64,000 nucleotides of DNA from assembly GCF_024138145.1 (NCBI RefSeq), contig NZ_CP099997.1, positions 1,364,001 through 1,428,000 of the forward strand. Reading direction: 5' to 3'. Within the stretch, counting starts at the first letter, position 1. Every line of letters begins with the position of its first letter. Origin of the DNA: Natronosalvus halobius. GTDB taxonomy: Archaea > Halobacteriota > Halobacteria > Halobacteriales > Natrialbaceae. The notes beneath the pieces were generated by a model, which saw only the letters and a program-made list of their open reading frames with translations, was not told the origin of the DNA and ran no database searches. The position numbers and the translations under genes were made by a program. This document shows, one piece after another, positions 39,582-48,775 of this stretch.

Positions 39582-40481
39582 TCACCCGTAGTGGTCTCGC
39601 TCGACTCGCTCGTCGAATAGTCTGGCTAAAAGTGACGTCACCGGCCATTCACGCTCGTCGCCGTCACCGAGGGTGATCCCGTCGACCCGGTCGACCGGAC
39701 GCACCTCCCACGTCGTGTTCGTCAGAAAGACCTCGTCGGCCCGGCGAACGTCTTCCGGCCGGAATCGGCCCTCGTCGATCGGAATCCCGGCATCGGCCGC
39801 GAGTTCGAGGACGACCCGGCGAGTGATGCCGGGGAGGACTGCCCCCTCCGTCGTCGGCGTGTGTAGCCCGCCGTCGTCGACGAAGAAGACGTTGCTCGTC
39901 GCCCCTTCGGCGACGTCCCCCTCGAGGTCGCGAACGAGCGCCTCGTCGGCGCCGTGGAGTTCCTGCCTCGCGAGGATGCCGTTCAGGTAGTTGTGCGTTT
40001 TCGCGCCTGCGGGCAGCGCGGCGTCCGGGATTCGGCGCACGTTGACCGTCTGAAGCGTCGCCGGACCGTCCCACACCGACACGCCCTCGAGGCCGCCCCT
40101 GGGGAGCGGTTTGACGTACACCACGACCGTCGGGTCGACCTCGGGTTGGGGTGTGAGCGTTCCGGGCTGGACGCCGCGGGTGATCGACAGCCGGACGTAG
40201 GCCTCCGAGAGGTCGTTGGCAGCCAGGGTCGCCTCGACTCTGTCGGCCAATTCTTGGCGCGAGAGGCCGTGCTCGAGCCCGATAGACTCGCAGGTTCGTT
40301 CGAGCCGGTCTGCGTGGGCCTCCCACTCGAAGATCGAACCGCCGTAGGCTCGCAGGGTCTCGAACGCGCCGTCGCCGTAGCGAAAGCCCCGGTCGTCGAC
40401 ACTGACGGTCGCCTCGGACGCGGGAACGAGTTCGCCGTTCAGGTGGTACAGGCGCTCGCTCGCGGGTTCGCCCTCAGTCAT
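39582..40481 (-). CDS. pabC: Aminotransferase class IV, likely aminodeoxychorismate lyase
   Basis: 299 residues. Fold type IV PLP enzyme: RLYHLNGELVPASEATVSVD, DRGFRYGDGAFETLRAYGG, the PLP lysine in LPAGAKTHNYLNGILARQEL, VAEGATSNVFFV and TPTTEGAVLPGITRRVVLEL. Branched-chain aminotransferases share these motifs, but position 30 bp after pabA and pabB argues for 4-amino-4-deoxychorismate lyase, which yields p-aminobenzoate. D-amino acid transaminase is the other possibility. Confidence 0.82.
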   Translation of the reverse strand: MTEGEPASERLYHLNGELVPASEATVSVDDRGFRYGDGAFETLRAYGGSIFEWEAHADRLERTCESIGLEHGLSRQELADRVEATLAANDLSEAYVRLSITRGVQPGTLTPQPEVDPTVVVYVKPLPRGGLEGVSVWDGPATLQTVNVRRIPDAALPAGAKTHNYLNGILARQELHGADEALVRDLEGDVAEGATSNVFFVDDGGLHTPTTEGAVLPGITRRVVLELAADAGIPIDEGRFRPEDVRRADEVFLTNTTWEVRPVDRVDGITLGDGDEREWPVTSLLARLFDERVERDHYG

Positions 40482-40511
40482 CGTTGCCCCCGGATTTGTC
40501 TTTAGGCATCG

Positions 40512-41219
40512 TTATCCTCTCCCCCAACCGGCGTCGTACTCGGCGGCGAAGGTACAGAACGTACGGATCATCCGCGTGCCGATCTCGAGGGAGATGCGGT
40601 CGCCGCCTGCGTCCGCTCGACTCGAGCGATCCGGGTCTTCGCCCGACTCGTCGTCGGGTCCGGTATCGGCCATCCCCGTCAGGATGCTCTCGGGGTGGAA
40701 CTGGACGCCCAGGTGCGGGCGGTCGCGGTGGCGAACGGCCATCAACACGTCGCGCTCGTCCGCCGTCCACGCCGTCTCGAGCAGGTCGCCCGGAAGCGAC
40801 TCCCGTTCGACAGCCAACGAGTGGTACCGACCGACCCGGAGTCGCGTCGGGAGTTCCTCGAAGATCCCCTCGCCCGTGTGCTCGATCGTCGAGGGCTTGC
40901 CGTGGACCACCTCCGGGGCGTGGACGACCGGCGCGCCATTGGCCGCACACAGCGCCTGGTGCCCCAGGCAGACCCCGAGGGTAGGGTACGAGAGTTCGGC
41001 GAACAGGTCGGTCGTGACGCCCGCGTCGGCGGGCGTTCCGGGTCCTGGCGAGACGACGATGCCGGTTGGATCGAGTGCCTGGACGTCCTCGAGGGTAATC
41101 GCGTCGTTCCGGCGGACGATAACCTCGTCTGCGGCCTCTCCGACGTACTGGACGAGGTTATAGACGAAGGAGTCGTAGTTGTCGACGACGAGGATGCGGG
41201 TCGCGTCGGAATCAGTCAT
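40512..41219 (-). CDS. pabA: Glutamine amidotransferase, aminodeoxychorismate/anthranilate synthase component II
   Basis: 235 residues. [32 protein letters not shown], the nucleophile Cys in [18 protein letters not shown], and the His/Glu pair in [14 protein letters not shown]: a complete class I glutaminase triad. It supplies ammonia to the chorismate-binding partner encoded just upstream, whose stop overlaps its start by 8 bp. An acidic insert ([20 protein letters not shown]) follows the HPES motif. PabA versus TrpG cannot be separated by sequence alone; the pabC neighbour favours PabA. Confidence 0.85.
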   Translation of the reverse strand: MTDSDATRILVVDNYDSFVYNLVQYVGEAADEVIVRRNDAITLEDVQALDPTGIVVSPGPGTPADAGVTTDLFAELSYPTLGVCLGHQALCAANGAPVVHAPEVVHGKPSTIEHTGEGIFEELPTRLRVGRYHSLAVERESLPGDLLETAWTADERDVLMAVRHRDRPHLGVQFHPESILTGMADTGPDDESGEDPDRSSRADAGGDRISLEIGTRMIRTFCTFAAEYDAGWGRG

Positions 41220-42945
41220 CGCGATCACCGCCGTCCCCGTCATCGTCTCTGTCGCCATCGCCCGCCTGCTGGCCTCGACCACTGCCGCTACCGGCCTCAC
41301 CGCCAGCCTCGAGCGTCATAGCCGCCCGCTCGCCCAGCGCCGCGTCGATCGCGTTCAACAGGGCCTGCGCTTTCGCGAGCGTCTCGTCGTACTCACGCTC
41401 GGGGTCGGAGTCGTGGACGATCCCGGCGCCCACCCGGAGGTGGTACGCCTCGGCGTAGCGGACGAGCGTTCGGATGACGATGTTGATCGTCGCCCGGCCA
41501 TCGAACCCGAAGATGCCGACGCCACCGGTGTACGGCCCGCGCCGGGTCGCCTCGAGTTCGTCGATGATCGCCATCGTCCGGGGCTTGGGTGCCCCCGTGA
41601 TCGTCCCACCGGGGAACGTCGCCGCGATCGCATCGCTGAGGGTCGCATCGGGTCGGAGGCGCCCGGTGACGTTCGAGACGAGGTGCATGACCTCGGAGTA
41701 GCGATCTACTCGGCGATACTCCTCGACCTGGACGCTTCCGTAGGTACAGACCTTCCCGAGGTCGTTTCGTTCGAGGTCGACTAGCATTGCGTGTTCGGCG
41801 CGTTCCTTCTCGTCACCGCGGAGGTCGGCTTCGAGCGCCGCGTCCGTCGCCGGATCCTCGCCTCGCGGACGGGTCCCCGCGATGGGTTCGGTGCGGACGA
41901 ACGCGTCGTCGCGGTCCAGGAGCAACTCGGGGCTCGCACTCACCAGGTCCGTGGACCGTCCCTCGAGCAAACAGGAGTACGGGGCCGGGTTCACGGCCCG
42001 GAGCGCCTCGTAGGCGGCGACGGGATGCACCGCTGCGGGGGCGACGAGACGCTGTGAAATGTTCGCCTGGAAGGTGTCGCCGTCGCGGACGTACCGCTTG
42101 ACCTGCCGAACGCGGTCGGCGAACGCGTCCCGGCCGCAGGTGCTCTCGAAGGTCGCCTCCGTCGCGTCGACCGGAGGAGGACCAACGGTGGGATCGCCCT
42201 CGAGCGCCCGTCGGGCGAGCGTGAGCGCCAGCGAGCGAGCGCGTTCGTAGGTCGCCTCGAGCGCCTCTATATCACTCGCCGAACACCCATCCTGGAGCGT
42301 CGATGCGTCGATCGACGGACAGGCAGTCACCCTGAGTCGTACCCCTTCGTCCGGGTCGACCGGACACTCCCACGCCGCGAGTCGATCGTACACGCCCACC
42401 TCGAGTCGGGGCAGCCCACGGTCGTCGACGGCGCTCCCCGGCAGGTCCTCGAGTTCGCGGGCGACGTCGTAGGAGAGCCAGCCGACGACGCCGCAGGGGT
42501 AGGGAACGTCGCAGTCGCCGCGGACGAGCGATGTCCCCCCGAGCAGTCCCTCGAGGGCGGCGAGCGTCGGTGACTGAGACGCTGGTGTCGTGATTGACCC
42601 CCCGGTGATCGATGGTAGATCGAGGCGCTCCGAACCCGGTGCCGACCGATTGCGACGCACCGCCGCATTCGGGCCGACCGTCAGCCGTTCGACGGGGTCG
42701 ACTCCGAAGTAGCCCCACCCCGATTGGCCGCCGGTCGTCTCCAGGAAGGCGCCGGGAGCCGACTCGCTCCGAGCGCGGCGATACGCGAGAAAAGGGTCGT
42801 CGACGGTGACGGCGACTTCGACGGGGAGACGAATTCGGCTGGCTTCCCCCGGTACAGGTGAGCGACCGTCGCCGGCATCGGAACGGGCCGTCCTGGCGGC
42901 CTCGAGGAACGACTCCTCGTCCGTGACGACGCGCGGCTGGTTCAT
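41212..42945 (-). CDS. pabB: Chorismate-binding enzyme, aminodeoxychorismate synthase component I
   Basis: 577 residues. Chorismate-binding domain: [95 protein letters not shown] and the ending [23 protein letters not shown] has Ala where E. coli PabB has Lys (PIKGT), so the active site is TrpE-like; function as PabB rests on the operon with pabA and pabC. The acidic C-terminal 30 residues ([19 protein letters not shown]) are low-complexity. Anthranilate synthase is the main alternative. Confidence 0.8.
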   Translation of the reverse strand: MNQPRVVTDEESFLEAARTARSDAGDGRSPVPGEASRIRLPVEVAVTVDDPFLAYRRARSESAPGAFLETTGGQSGWGYFGVDPVERLTVGPNAAVRRNRSAPGSERLDLPSITGGSITTPASQSPTLAALEGLLGGTSLVRGDCDVPYPCGVVGWLSYDVARELEDLPGSAVDDRGLPRLEVGVYDRLAAWECPVDPDEGVRLRVTACPSIDASTLQDGCSASDIEALEATYERARSLALTLARRALEGDPTVGPPPVDATEATFESTCGRDAFADRVRQVKRYVRDGDTFQANISQRLVAPAAVHPVAAYEALRAVNPAPYSCLLEGRSTDLVSASPELLLDRDDAFVRTEPIAGTRPRGEDPATDAALEADLRGDEKERAEHAMLVDLERNDLGKVCTYGSVQVEEYRRVDRYSEVMHLVSNVTGRLRPDATLSDAIAATFPGGTITGAPKPRTMAIIDELEATRRGPYTGGVGIFGFDGRATINIVIRTLVRYAEAYHLRVGAGIVHDSDPEREYDETLAKAQALLNAIDAALGERAAMTLEAGGEAGSGSGRGQQAGDGDRDDDGDGGDRDD

Positions 42946-42993
42946 GTTCGAGTCGATGTGCGGGTGGCCTAACGCTTTTGCGGTTCTCGCGGC

Positions 42994-43121
42994 GTCTCGA
43001 TCCCGCGGCGTCTCAATTCCACATCGTCTCTGCCTCGCGTCGTCTCGATTCCGTATCGTCTCAACCCTGCGACGTCGCGGTCCAACGGCATCCTGATATC
43101 ACGGCGTCTCGACCCCGCGCC
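42994..43121. repeat. 16-bp minisatellite, eight in-phase copies
   Basis: Units start at 42994, 43010, 43026, 43042, 43058, 43074, 43090 and 43106 with no indel. Consensus is gtctcgattccgcggc; five of eight begin gtctc followed by a or g. A weaker ninth unit precedes (42978-42993). It lies between the pabB start and the end of the HhH protein gene. Confidence 0.85.
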
Positions 43122-43168
43122 GTCGGCTTCGCTCCAGGCGAAAAGGATAAACGAACAACGAGTGGAAA

Positions 43169-43906
43169 TTATCGGACTTTCGCCCGGTCGATCCAGCCCT
43201 GGAGTCGTTTCGCGGAGATGTCCGTGTCCTCCGAGAGCGAGTCGGCGTCTGCCGTCGCGAGGTCGGCGACGGTTTCAACGCCGGCGCCCTCGAGTCGGTC
43301 GGCGTAGGCGGGGCCGATACCCTTGATGACGTCGACCGGTTCCTCGCTGTGATCGTCCGGCACCTTGCTGGCCTCGGGGGTCGCGTCCTCGCTGGTTGGT
43401 CCCGCGGCTTCGGCCGGTTCGGCGGCTTCTTCGACGCCGTCGGGAACCTCGGTCATCGCATCGGTCGAACTCGAGGCGTCGGTGCCGGCGGCGGCCGTTT
43501 CCTTGGCTTCGTCCGTCTTGTCCGTCTCGTCCGTCTCGTCCGTCTTGTCCGTCTCGTCCGTCTCGTCCGATTCGACTGTGGCGTCTTCGGTGTCGTCAGC
43601 TTCGTCGGCTTCGTCGGTGGGTTCGTCTTCCGCTTCGACGATCGGTTCGTCCGTGACGTCTTCCGCATCGACGTCCTTCGCCTCGGTGGCTTCCGCATCG
43701 GCGTCTTCGTCCTTGGTGGACGGACCAGCCGTCGATTCGGTCGTCCCCTCCTCCGTCGGCGCCCCGAAATCGGTCGACGTTTTCGCCGCATCCTGGCCTC
43801 GTTCACGTTCGATTGTGACGCCACCGTCACGGCCCTCCGCCGACCGGGAGTCGGCGTCGCTGTCACCGATGCCGAGAAGCGACTGTAGCTTCTGCAGGAG
43901 TCCCAT
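43169..43906 (-). CDS. Acidic protein with C-terminal helix-hairpin-helix domain
   Basis: 245 residues. A short amphipathic start MGLLQKLQSLLGIG, then about 170 residues of Asp/Glu/Thr-rich low complexity including DETDKTDETDETDKTDE, and a C-terminal HhH domain (about 190-245): PVDVIKGIGPAYADRLEGAG, VETVADLATADADSLSEDTD, ISAKRLQGWIDRAKVR. The same module closes topA in this window (SIEGIGAKTVEKL...). Similar domains occur in DNA and ribosome proteins; nucleic-acid binding is likely, role unknown. A TATA-like ctttaagt sits about 26-33 nt upstream. Confidence 0.8.
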   Translation of the reverse strand: MGLLQKLQSLLGIGDSDADSRSAEGRDGGVTIERERGQDAAKTSTDFGAPTEEGTTESTAGPSTKDEDADAEATEAKDVDAEDVTDEPIVEAEDEPTDEADEADDTEDATVESDETDETDKTDETDETDKTDEAKETAAAGTDASSSTDAMTEVPDGVEEAAEPAEAAGPTSEDATPEASKVPDDHSEEPVDVIKGIGPAYADRLEGAGVETVADLATADADSLSEDTDISAKRLQGWIDRAKVR

Positions 43907-43984
43907 TATCGGAGGGTAGTTACCACCGCTACTTAAAGTCGTCTGATATCGGACAGTTGCCGTTACGCACACGAGATACGACAA

Positions 43985-44794
43985 TTAGAGGCGCGACCGA
44001 AGCGCCTCGTTCATCCGGTCGACCGGCGCCTCGCGCCCCGTCCACCGCTCGAACGCCTCGACGCCCTGGTAGAGCAACATCCAGGCGCCATCGACGGTCG
44101 CCGCGCCGGCGTCCGCCGCCTCCTGGAGGAGGCGCGTCTCCAGTGGGTGGTACACCGCGTCCATCACCGTCAGTTGGCCGTGGAGGGCGTCCGCCGGGAC
44201 CGGCGACACGTCCTCGTCCATCCCGACGCTGGTCGCGTTGACCAGGACGTCGGTACCCGGAAGCACGTCGGGGAGGCTGTCGAGTCCGCCGGCGGTCGCG
44301 CCGGGGACGACTGCGGCGAGTTCATCGGCTCGCGACACCGTTCGGTTCACGACCGTCACGTCAGCCCCCTCGTCGGCGAGTCCGAACGCGATTGCTCGAC
44401 CAGCCCCTCCAGCGCCGGCCACGATCGCCGACGCTCCCTCGAGAGCGACGTCGTGTTCGCGGAGCGCGCGGACGGCGCCGATGGCGTCGGTATTGTACCC
44501 CGCGGGCGGCCCGTCCGGGGAGAAGTCGATCGTGTTCACCGCGCCGATCCGCGTCGCCAGCGAGTCCGGCTCGACGAAAGTCAGCGCGTCCTGTTTGAAC
44601 GGAATCGTCACGTTGCAGCCGGCGATCCCGAGCGCCTGCGCCCCGTCGATAGCTCGCTCGAGCGCGTCCGGGGTCGCATCCGGCTCGAACGTAACGTATC
44701 GGGCGTCGATGTCGAGCGCGTCGTAAGCAGCCTCGTGCATTGGCGGCGAGAGCGAGTGGCCGACCGGATTCCCGAGGAGACCGAAGACCTGCAT
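43985..44794 (-). CDS. aroE: Shikimate dehydrogenase
   Basis: 269 residues. Substrate-binding start [20 protein letters not shown], catalytic region [16 protein letters not shown] (Lys of NVTxPxK) and [15 protein letters not shown], Rossmann [20 protein letters not shown] with [12 protein letters not shown] (NR pair favouring NADP), and the C-terminal [14 protein letters not shown]. It reduces 3-dehydroshikimate on the way to chorismate, the substrate of the nearby pabB product. An upstream extension is ignored because the family starts at MQVFGLLG. Full length. Confidence 0.93.
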   Translation of the reverse strand: MQVFGLLGNPVGHSLSPPMHEAAYDALDIDARYVTFEPDATPDALERAIDGAQALGIAGCNVTIPFKQDALTFVEPDSLATRIGAVNTIDFSPDGPPAGYNTDAIGAVRALREHDVALEGASAIVAGAGGAGRAIAFGLADEGADVTVVNRTVSRADELAAVVPGATAGGLDSLPDVLPGTDVLVNATSVGMDEDVSPVPADALHGQLTVMDAVYHPLETRLLQEAADAGAATVDGAWMLLYQGVEAFERWTGREAPVDRMNEALRSRL

Positions 44795-44887
44795 GCGCGT
44801 GAGTGGTTCCCGGGCGGGTATAACGGGTGTGGCTCCGGCAGGCTTTCCTGGCGGCCCGGTGACCCGCACCGACCGCGTTTCACACGC

Positions 44888-44894
44888 CTTATAC
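44888..44894 (+). promoter_or_regulatory. TATA-like box of the Na+/Ca2+ exchanger gene
   Basis: cttatac centred about 32 nt before the ATG at 44923. Confidence 0.5.
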
Positions 44895-44922
44895 CACCGT
44901 CTCGAGTACCGTCCCCGTATCG

Positions 44923-45867
44923 ATGGTCGACGGAACCCTCCTCTCCGCGCTCTTGCTCGTTCTCGGCGCTGGCGCGCTCTTCGGCGGAGCCGAACTCCTC
45001 GTCAAGGGTGCCGGCAACCTCGCGCTCGGGCTGGGACTCCGGGCGGCCACCGTCGGCGTCACCGTCGTGGCCTTCGCAACGACCACCCCCGAACTGTTCG
45101 TCGCCATCCTCGGCGCTCTCGACGTCTCCTCCGACGTCGGCTTCGGGACGGTCGTTGGGTCGAACATCGCCAACATCGCCCTCGTCCTGGGCGTCTCCGC
45201 GCTCATCCACCCGCTCTCGATCAGCGACGCGATGATGCGCCGTCACGTCCCGTTCATGGTTCTCGCGGCCGTCTTGCTCCCTGTGCTCGCCCTCGACGGG
45301 CAGATCGGGCAACTCGAGGGTGTGATATTGCTCGCGGTGCTGGCGGCGTTCACGGGGTACCTGCTTCACACCGTAAACTCGAGCCCCGCGGCCGCCGAGA
45401 TGCCCGACGGAAGCCGGGAGGGAGTCGCCCCGCGCGACGTTGCGTTCGTCCTCGGCGGACTGGTCACCCTGCTCGTCGGCTCTCGCTGGCTCATCTCCGG
45501 TGGCTCCTCGCTCCTGCTAGCGATGGGCGTCTCCGAGTTCGTCGTCGGGGTGACGGTGCTCGCGCTCGGAACGTCCCTACCGGAACTCGCCGCCTCGGCA
45601 GTCGGGGCCGCTCGCGGGGAAACCGAGTTCACCGTCGGCAACGTCGTCGGCTCGAACATCTACAACATCGTCGCCGTGCTCGGGCTGCTCGCCGTCGCCG
45701 TACCGATCACGGTCACGGACTCCGTGCTCCGGTTCGAACTCCCGCTCGTGGTCGTGTTCACGCTCGTGCTCGTCGGCATGATGTGGCGCGGACGTCGATT
45801 GACCCGGGTCGACGGGGCCGTCCTGGTCGTCTCCTACGCCGTGTTCGTCCGGTTCCTGTTCGTCTGA
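44923..45867 (+). CDS. Calcium/sodium antiporter (CaCA, YrbG-like)
   Basis: 314 residues, ten hydrophobic helices. The two inverted alpha repeats are [20 protein letters not shown] with [16 protein letters not shown], and [20 protein letters not shown] with [16 protein letters not shown]. The Glu of each PEL binds cations. The first repeat reads ATTTPEL instead of the more usual GTS-PEL; the second is canonical. It should exchange cytosolic Ca2+ or similar for Na+, fitting a halophile. Confidence 0.9.
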   Translation: MVDGTLLSALLLVLGAGALFGGAELLVKGAGNLALGLGLRAATVGVTVVAFATTTPELFVAILGALDVSSDVGFGTVVGSNIANIALVLGVSALIHPLSISDAMMRRHVPFMVLAAVLLPVLALDGQIGQLEGVILLAVLAAFTGYLLHTVNSSPAAAEMPDGSREGVAPRDVAFVLGGLVTLLVGSRWLISGGSSLLLAMGVSEFVVGVTVLALGTSLPELAASAVGAARGETEFTVGNVVGSNIYNIVAVLGLLAVAVPITVTDSVLRFELPLVVVFTLVLVGMMWRGRRLTRVDGAVLVVSYAVFVRFLFV

Positions 45868-45925
45868 CCCGTCTTCCGAACCGATTTCTTCGATCTACAC
45901 GAGCCCGCGATAATCCCGTAGATTG

Positions 45926-47008
45926 ATGCACTCCTGTGGGGAGGTCCACATCGTGCAACGCGTCGTAGCCGACGACGACTGGGTGGCCAACCTCGGCGAG
46001 CGCCTGCCCGTGTCGCCGCTCTCGGCACTCGGACTCCTGCTCGCGGCGACCATCGGCTTTCGAATCGCCGTCGAGAACGCCTCGAGCCGGGCGCTCCTCG
46101 AGAGCGCGTTCCCGCTGCTCGCAGCGACGGCTGTCGTCCTCGCCGACCGACGACTGGTCGCGAGCGGCGTCGGCGTCCGCGACCGCCTCACCGTCTTCGC
46201 CTACGGCCTCGGCGGCTTCCTGGCCGCCGCACTCGTCACTGCGCTCCACCTGCACGTCCTCCGCCTCGACGGGGCCGGCGTCACGACGCCGCTGTACCTG
46301 ACCCTCATGAGCGGCACCGTCGGGGTCGCCGCCGGAACCGTCGCCGGGCTGTACGAAATCCGCCAGCGATCGGCCGTCCGCGAGGCCAGACGCCAGCACG
46401 CGCGCCTCGAGGAGTTCGCGAGCATCGTCTCACACGACCTGCGAAATCCGCTGAGCGTGGCCCAGGGCCGGCTCCAGGAGACCTATCGGACGGGCGACCC
46501 GAGTCACCTCGAAGCGGTCGATTACTCCCTCGAGCGAATGGACGAGTTGATCGAGGACTCCCTGTCGGTCGCCCGAAACGGCACGCAGGTCACCGACCAG
46601 GAGCCGGTTCAACTCGTGGACATCGCCTCGGAGGCGTGGGCCGTCGTCGAAACGAGCGACTCGAGCTACGAACTCTCGGGAAACCGGACGATTCGTGCCG
46701 ATCCGACGCGAACGAGACGGCTCCTCGAGAACCTCTTTCGCAATGCGATCGAACACGCCGGACCGGATACCGTGATTCGAATCGGCGCGCTCAAAAACGG
46801 GTTCTACGTCGAGGACGACGGCCCGGGTATCCCCGAGGGCCGCCGTGAGTCCGTTCTCGAGCAGGGGGTCTCCTCCACGGCCGACGGTTCCGGCCTCGGT
46901 CTCGCCATCGTTCGCGCCATCGCCGACGCCCACGGCTGGGACGTCGCGGTCGCCGAGAGCTCCAGTGGCGGCGCTCGCTTCGAATTTACGGGCGTCCAGG
47001 GCAGGTGA
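45926..47008 (+). CDS. Membrane histidine kinase
   Basis: 360 residues. N-terminal four-helix membrane region (about 30-145), phosphoacceptor His about 170 in FASIVSHDLRNPLSVAQGRL, then the ATPase boxes LLENLFRNAIEHAGPDTV (N), VEDDGPGIPEGRR (G1) and ADGSGLGLAIVRAIADAHGW (G2). The catalytic half resembles that of the kinase at 20015-21985. No response regulator is adjacent, so it is an orphan here. No extracytoplasmic sensor domain is visible; the membrane helices themselves may sense. Confidence 0.85.
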   Translation: MHSCGEVHIVQRVVADDDWVANLGERLPVSPLSALGLLLAATIGFRIAVENASSRALLESAFPLLAATAVVLADRRLVASGVGVRDRLTVFAYGLGGFLAAALVTALHLHVLRLDGAGVTTPLYLTLMSGTVGVAAGTVAGLYEIRQRSAVREARRQHARLEEFASIVSHDLRNPLSVAQGRLQETYRTGDPSHLEAVDYSLERMDELIEDSLSVARNGTQVTDQEPVQLVDIASEAWAVVETSDSSYELSGNRTIRADPTRTRRLLENLFRNAIEHAGPDTVIRIGALKNGFYVEDDGPGIPEGRRESVLEQGVSSTADGSGLGLAIVRAIADAHGWDVAVAESSSGGARFEFTGVQGR

Positions 47009-47109
47009 CGACGTTCACCGAACGCGACCGAAGCGAATTTCAGTAACCTACGTTACAGAAGTGATTTTCAGATTACATTTATGAGGATACCAATCCTCTC
47101 ATTACCTGT

Positions 47110-47364
47110 ATGATGCCACACTACCCCCACACCGAACGCGTCCACGTCGCGTCGGTGCCGCGTCTCGTCGTCTCCCTGGCCGTGCTGGTCGGGTTCGTCG
47201 GATTCCTGGTCGTGCTGTCCTACCCTGTTCCGGTACTGGCGGCAATCGGTGGCGCGGTCGCTGCGCTCGTGATCGCTCGACTCGTGCGAACAGCGCGGTC
47301 CCTCGAGACGATCCGTCTGCCGGGAACGAAGCGCCATCTCCGACTTCGCCCAGCCAGGAACTGA
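47110..47364 (+). CDS. Small two-helix membrane protein
   Basis: 84 residues: VPRLVVSLAVLVGFVGFLVV and VLAAIGGAVAALVIARLVRT are hydrophobic, followed by a basic tail RSLETIRLPGTKRHLRLRPA. Starts with two Met codons. A TATA-like acatttatga lies about 26-35 nt upstream, supporting real expression. Function unknown. Confidence 0.65.
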   Translation: MMPHYPHTERVHVASVPRLVVSLAVLVGFVGFLVVLSYPVPVLAAIGGAVAALVIARLVRTARSLETIRLPGTKRHLRLRPARN

Positions 47365-47456
47365 GGTCGAACCGGCTTCCGAACGCGTAGTCGGCGTTCG
47401 CTTTCCGGCGTCGTCGGCCCTCGTTCTCGAGAATGTAATCGATCAGTGCCGAGTCA

Positions 47457-48641
47457 TCACTCCTCGTTCTCGAGTATGCGATCGATCAGCGCCGAATTGT
47501 CGCTCCCGAGAGCCGAGCGAACCAACAGGCTCCCGCCCAGGACTGCCGGGCTGAGGACGGCGTCCGCACCGGCACGTTCGAGTTTGGTCGTGTTCTCCCG
47601 ATCGGTCGCCGCCGCGACGATTCGCAGGTCCGACGCGAGTTCGCGCGCGGTGAGCACGGAGAGCGCGTCCTCGGCGTCGTGGTTCGTCGCGACGACGGCG
47701 GCGACCGCACGCTCGATGTGGGCCCGCTCGAGGGGTGCCTCGTCGCTTGGGTCGCCCGTTACGACGGGGATGTCCCGTTCGGCGAGCTCGGTCGCCGCCT
47801 CGCGGTCGTTCGTGACGATGACGAACGAGCGGCCGGCCGCGTTGAGTTCGTCGACGATCGGTTCGGTCAACTCGCCGTAACCGAGGACGAGGATGTGGTT
47901 CTCGAGGAGTTCGAGCTGTGATTCTGTCATCTTTCCGAGTGTCTTCGTGATCCGCGCCTGAATCGCCGGGCCGACCAGCGCCCCGATGGCGATACCAAAA
48001 CTGGCGACGCCGAGGACGACGACGGACATGGTGAACAGCTGTGCGTCCGGGGAGGTCGGGCCGATATCGCCGTAACCGACGGTACTCGAGGTGACGAGCG
48101 TGAAGTAAAAGGCGTCGAGCAGGTTCGAGATGCCGTCGAAGTCCTCCCGGAGGGCGAACGCGCCGAAGGTACCGTAGGCCTGGACACCGACGAGCGCCCC
48201 ACCCGCGGCTAGCTGGGTCGTCGTCAACCCGAGCTCGCGGTCGAACTGCCGGCGAGTGATGAGCACCGTCGGGAGCGAAATCAGCGAGAGGACGACCAGG
48301 GGAATCGAATAGGGGCTCGCCTGGAGGAGCCCCTGAATTGCCGTCATCGGGAGCAAGACGACGGTCGCGTACCAGCCGACCCGCAGGCCGCGTCGGAGCG
48401 CGAGCGCGCTCGCGACCATCAGAAATCCCGTCAATGCACCGGTGAAGCCGACGCCCTGCTGGATGATCGTCGGGACGTAGGTGGCGACGGGCCCGAAGTC
48501 CGCAGCCGGTTGTTCGATGTTGACGATTCCAGTTGCGACCGACAGCAGGGCGACGGCCAGCGAGAGAAGCACCGCTGCTCGCGTCCCGACGATCCAGGTC
48601 CAGTTCTGTGGCAATCGCCGGGCCACGCGCTCGCCGACCAT
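47457..48641 (-). CDS. pchA: Potassium channel-like protein with cytoplasmic RCK_N (TrkA-N) domain
   Basis: 394 residues. About six hydrophobic helices, with the selectivity filter TVGYGD at residues 187-192 between DAFYFTLVTSS and the last helix (SVVVLGVASFGIAIGALVG). The cytoplasmic domain (249-394) begins NHILVLGYGELTEPIVDELN, a TrkA-N/RCK Rossmann domain, with VTNDREAATEL and VVTGDPSDEAPLERAHIERA. No RCK_C domain follows; two divergent genes encode membrane proteins that may supply it. Related loci in haloarchaea have been named pchA/B/C as I recall. Channel rather than transporter is supported by the filter. Confidence 0.83.
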   Translation of the reverse strand: MVGERVARRLPQNWTWIVGTRAAVLLSLAVALLSVATGIVNIEQPAADFGPVATYVPTIIQQGVGFTGALTGFLMVASALALRRGLRVGWYATVVLLPMTAIQGLLQASPYSIPLVVLSLISLPTVLITRRQFDRELGLTTTQLAAGGALVGVQAYGTFGAFALREDFDGISNLLDAFYFTLVTSSTVGYGDIGPTSPDAQLFTMSVVVLGVASFGIAIGALVGPAIQARITKTLGKMTESQLELLENHILVLGYGELTEPIVDELNAAGRSFVIVTNDREAATELAERDIPVVTGDPSDEAPLERAHIERAVAAVVATNHDAEDALSVLTARELASDLRIVAAATDRENTTKLERAGADAVLSPAVLGGSLLVRSALGSDNSALIDRILENEE

Positions 48642-48775
48642 ACTCGATGTGTCGTCGGCCAGCGATTAAACGACACGGTTTCGGGTAATCGCTCGGAGCG
48701 TTCGCCTGGCGACGGCGACTCGAGGCGCTCGCCGCGGTCGGTACTGGTTTATTCGATCCGTGACTGTCACAACCC

